NCBI GenBank assembly: GCA_903925435.1
Contig: CAIYFF010000171.1
Coordinates: forward strand, 1-6,090
Source of the DNA: an uncultured Planctomycetota bacterium
Lineage (GTDB): Bacteria; Planctomycetota; UBA1135; UBA2386
Direction of reading: 5' to 3'
Length of the DNA: 6,090 nucleotides
Shown here: one piece after another, positions 4,666 to 6,090 of the stretch
How the letters are laid out: every line of letters begins with the position of its first letter
Numbering within the stretch: the stretch's first letter is position 1
Notes under the pieces: generated by a model
Told to the model about the DNA's origin: nothing
The model's input: the letters and a program-made list of their open reading frames with translations, nothing else
Databases searched by the model: none
Translations under genes and position numbers: made by a program

Positions 4666-5615
4666 ACGGCGGCGACCACGCACACCACGCGCCAGTGACG
4701 TCGCTGCTCGTCGATCCGACAACTGGTCGGCCGATCTTGATGGCGCATGCGCGGCAGTCGCGGCCGTTCTTGACCGGCGCGCAGTCCGGCGACAAGCCGT
4801 GCCCGTTCTGCCCCGGCAACGAGCACGAGACGCCGCCGTCTTGCGACGCGTGGCCGTTGGTTGGCGAGCCCGGCCCAGCGCCCGCGCCGCGCAACGAACC
4901 AGGTTGGGACGTGCGCGTGTTCCCCAACAAGTATCCGGCCAACGGCTGCCACGAAGTGATCGCAGAAGGCGCAACGCACGCGGACCAAGCGTCGGACCTC
5001 GACGTCGCGACGTGGCGCCGCGTCGTGCGCATGTGGCAGCGCCGCATCCGCGCGATCGAAGCGATGCCGAGCATTGGCTGCGCGTTCTTGTTCAAGAACG
5101 TCGGCGCTGCGGCGGGCGCGTCGATCGTGCACAGCCATAGCCAGATCCTCGGCCTCGCGGAGCCACCGCCGCGGCTGTTGCTCGAGCAGCAACTGGCGAA
5201 CGCGCTGCCGCATTGCCCGTGGTGCCGCACGATCGGGACAGCGCAGCGCGACGGCCGCGTCGTCTGCGAGACCGATTCGCACGTCGTGCTGACGCCCGAT
5301 CCGCCGAAGCTGCCGAACGAAGTCTGGACGCTGCCCAAGCGCTGCGATGACGACTTCTTGACGACCGACGCCGACTCGCTCGGCACGGCGCTGCACACGT
5401 TGTTCACCGCGATCTCCGGCGCGCTGAAGCGCCCCGCGTGGAACCTGTGGCTTCATCGCATGCCGCGCGCGCGCTTCCACTGGCACTTCGAATTGCAGCC
5501 GCGCACGGGCCAGCTCGCCGGCCTCGAACTCGGCGGCGACATGTACATCAACTCGATCTCCGCAGTGGCTTCGGCGGAGAAGCTGCGCCTTGGACTCGGA
5601 GACGCAACGCGATGA
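4659..5615 (+). CDS. Galactose-1-phosphate uridylyltransferase-like (GalT/HIT superfamily) nucleotidyltransferase
   Basis: A 318-residue cytoplasmic enzyme of the GalT branch of the HIT superfamily, which transfers nucleoside monophosphate between sugar phosphates through a histidine-nucleotide intermediate. Visible motifs are CPFCPGNE (48-55, zinc ligands Cys48 and Cys51), FPNKYPA (88-94) and GCHEV with His98 as likely third zinc ligand. NVGAAAGASIVHSHSQI (147-163) holds His158 (fourth ligand) and His160, the expected nucleotidylated residue. A second CPWC pair (186-189) follows, and HWHFELQPR (274-282) marks the C-terminal HIT-like half. In E. coli GalT the corresponding residues are Cys52, Cys55, His115, His164 and His166 of HPHGQ. 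Here the active-site signature reads HSHSQ, a variant I associate with GalT relatives such as ADP-glucose phosphorylases, so the true substrate may not be galactose-1-phosphate. The N-terminus is His-rich (GGDHAHHAP). The ATG lies within the preceding gene (7-base overlap) and the stop overlaps the next start (ATGA), so translation is coupled on both sides. No other Leloir-pathway gene is in view. Confidence 0.9.
   Translation: MVNGGDHAHHAPVTSLLVDPTTGRPILMAHARQSRPFLTGAQSGDKPCPFCPGNEHETPPSCDAWPLVGEPGPAPAPRNEPGWDVRVFPNKYPANGCHEVIAEGATHADQASDLDVATWRRVVRMWQRRIRAIEAMPSIGCAFLFKNVGAAAGASIVHSHSQILGLAEPPPRLLLEQQLANALPHCPWCRTIGTAQRDGRVVCETDSHVVLTPDPPKLPNEVWTLPKRCDDDFLTTDADSLGTALHTLFTAISGALKRPAWNLWLHRMPRARFHWHFELQPRTGQLAGLELGGDMYINSISAVASAEKLRLGLGDATR
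5598..5601 (+). promoter_or_regulatory. Ribosome binding site of the PhyH gene
   Basis: GGAG in the last codons of the GalT-like gene, ten bases before the ATG at 5612. The spacing is a little long but supports coupled re-initiation at the ATGA overlap. Confidence 0.45.
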
Positions 5616-6090
5616 ACGCGCCGATCCTCGACGCATCGCAGCGCGCGGAGTTTGAGACGAACGGCTGGACTGTCGTGCGCGGACTCTTGTCGCAAGACGA
5701 AGTCGACGCATTGCGCAGCGACTGCATGCGCCTCTTACGCCGCGAGATCCCCGTGCATGGCCGCGACTACTGCGACATGACCGGCAGCTACGACAAGCGC
5801 GCAGAGGACTTCGAGATCCTCAACGTGATGCTGCCGCGCCGTTACCACCCCGCGTGGCAACACAACGTCTACGAGGTCCGCGCGCGCAAGGTGGCCGAGC
5901 AACTGATCGGCAGCGACATCGGCATCGACTACGACCAGCTCGTCTGCAAGCCGCCGCGCAAGGACGGCGCGGTGTTCCACTGGCACCAGGACCTCGCCTA
6001 CTGGCCCAAGACGAACGATCCGCGCACGGCGACGTTCTGGCTCGCGCTCGACGTCGTCGACGCCGACAACGGCTCGGTGCACTTCGTCGA
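5612..6090 (+). CDS. PhyH-family Fe(II)/2-oxoglutarate dioxygenase, 5' part
   Basis: The first 159 residues are in the window and the gene runs off its end. The N-terminus, QRAEFETNGWTVVRGLLSQDEVDALR, is the typical opening of phytanoyl-CoA dioxygenase-like (PhyH) proteins. VCKPPRKDGAVFHWHQDLAYWP (111-132) carries the iron-binding HxD pair His125 and Asp127. ATFWLALDVVDADNGSVHFV (140-159) is the conserved strand region after it. The distal iron His and the 2-oxoglutarate Arg lie beyond the window. Family members hydroxylate or halogenate lipids, amino acids and secondary metabolites with Fe(II), oxygen and 2-oxoglutarate; the substrate cannot be predicted here. The ATG overlaps the stop of the GalT-like gene by four bases (ATGA), with GGAG ten bases upstream, so it belongs to the same operon. 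Pairing with a sugar-nucleotide-type transferase might suggest modification of a sugar or a small metabolite, but that is only inference. Confidence 0.92.
   Translation, partial: MNAPILDASQRAEFETNGWTVVRGLLSQDEVDALRSDCMRLLRREIPVHGRDYCDMTGSYDKRAEDFEILNVMLPRRYHPAWQHNVYEVRARKVAEQLIGSDIGIDYDQLVCKPPRKDGAVFHWHQDLAYWPKTNDPRTATFWLALDVVDADNGSVHFV

Noticed and set aside
4482..5711. Minus-strand open frame (409 codons) opposite the GalT-like gene
   Set aside because: It is the antisense of a gene with intact catalytic motifs and shows Arg/Ala-rich shadow composition.

Overview
The window is GC-rich bacterial chromosome (roughly two thirds G+C by eye) carrying eight protein genes, two of them cut by the window edges, and one tRNA. 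The gene content is housekeeping and accessory metabolism: no phage, transposase, CRISPR or integrase genes are visible. The lineage cannot be fixed from this sequence. A c-type cytochrome with a C-terminal CxxCH, a GalT-like transferase, a PhyH dioxygenase and several starts without a clear Shine-Dalgarno sequence would suit Planctomycetota or another high-GC Gram-negative group. An RND pump and two exported or lipid-anchored proteins indicate a cell with an outer membrane. This assignment is inference.

Layout. Positions 1-183 hold the C-terminal end of an RND efflux transporter (+). Eight bases later it meets, tail to tail, a 338-residue ureohydrolase of the agmatinase/arginase family (192-1208, -). 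Upstream of that gene is a 344-bp non-coding stretch (1209-1552). It contains a minus-strand intrinsic terminator ending 37 bases before the ureohydrolase start, preceded by several stable minus-strand stem-loops. Together these look like an attenuator or riboswitch-type leader, or a separate small RNA. No known riboswitch class was recognised, and this is the most interesting part of the window. A tRNA with a CAU anticodon follows on the plus strand (1553-1629). Then comes a small hairpin and three tandem 28-bp repeat units that reach the end of the next gene.

Minus-strand pair. A 12-helix APC-superfamily amino acid permease (2380-3780) is followed 52 bp downstream by folE, GTP cyclohydrolase I (1752-2327). 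They may be co-transcribed.

Plus-strand group. Divergent from the permease are a short putative lipoprotein of unknown function (about 3779-4171) and, after 98 bp, an exported c-type cytochrome-like protein (4270-4665). A GalT/HIT-superfamily nucleotidyltransferase (4659-5615) and a PhyH-type Fe(II)/2-oxoglutarate dioxygenase (5612-end, truncated) come next. The last three overlap by 7 and 4 bases and are almost certainly one translationally coupled operon, although their biochemical link is not obvious.

No complete new defence or mobile system is evident. The candidate novelty is the structured RNA upstream of the ureohydrolase, followed by the unusual cytochrome/GalT-like/PhyH operon.
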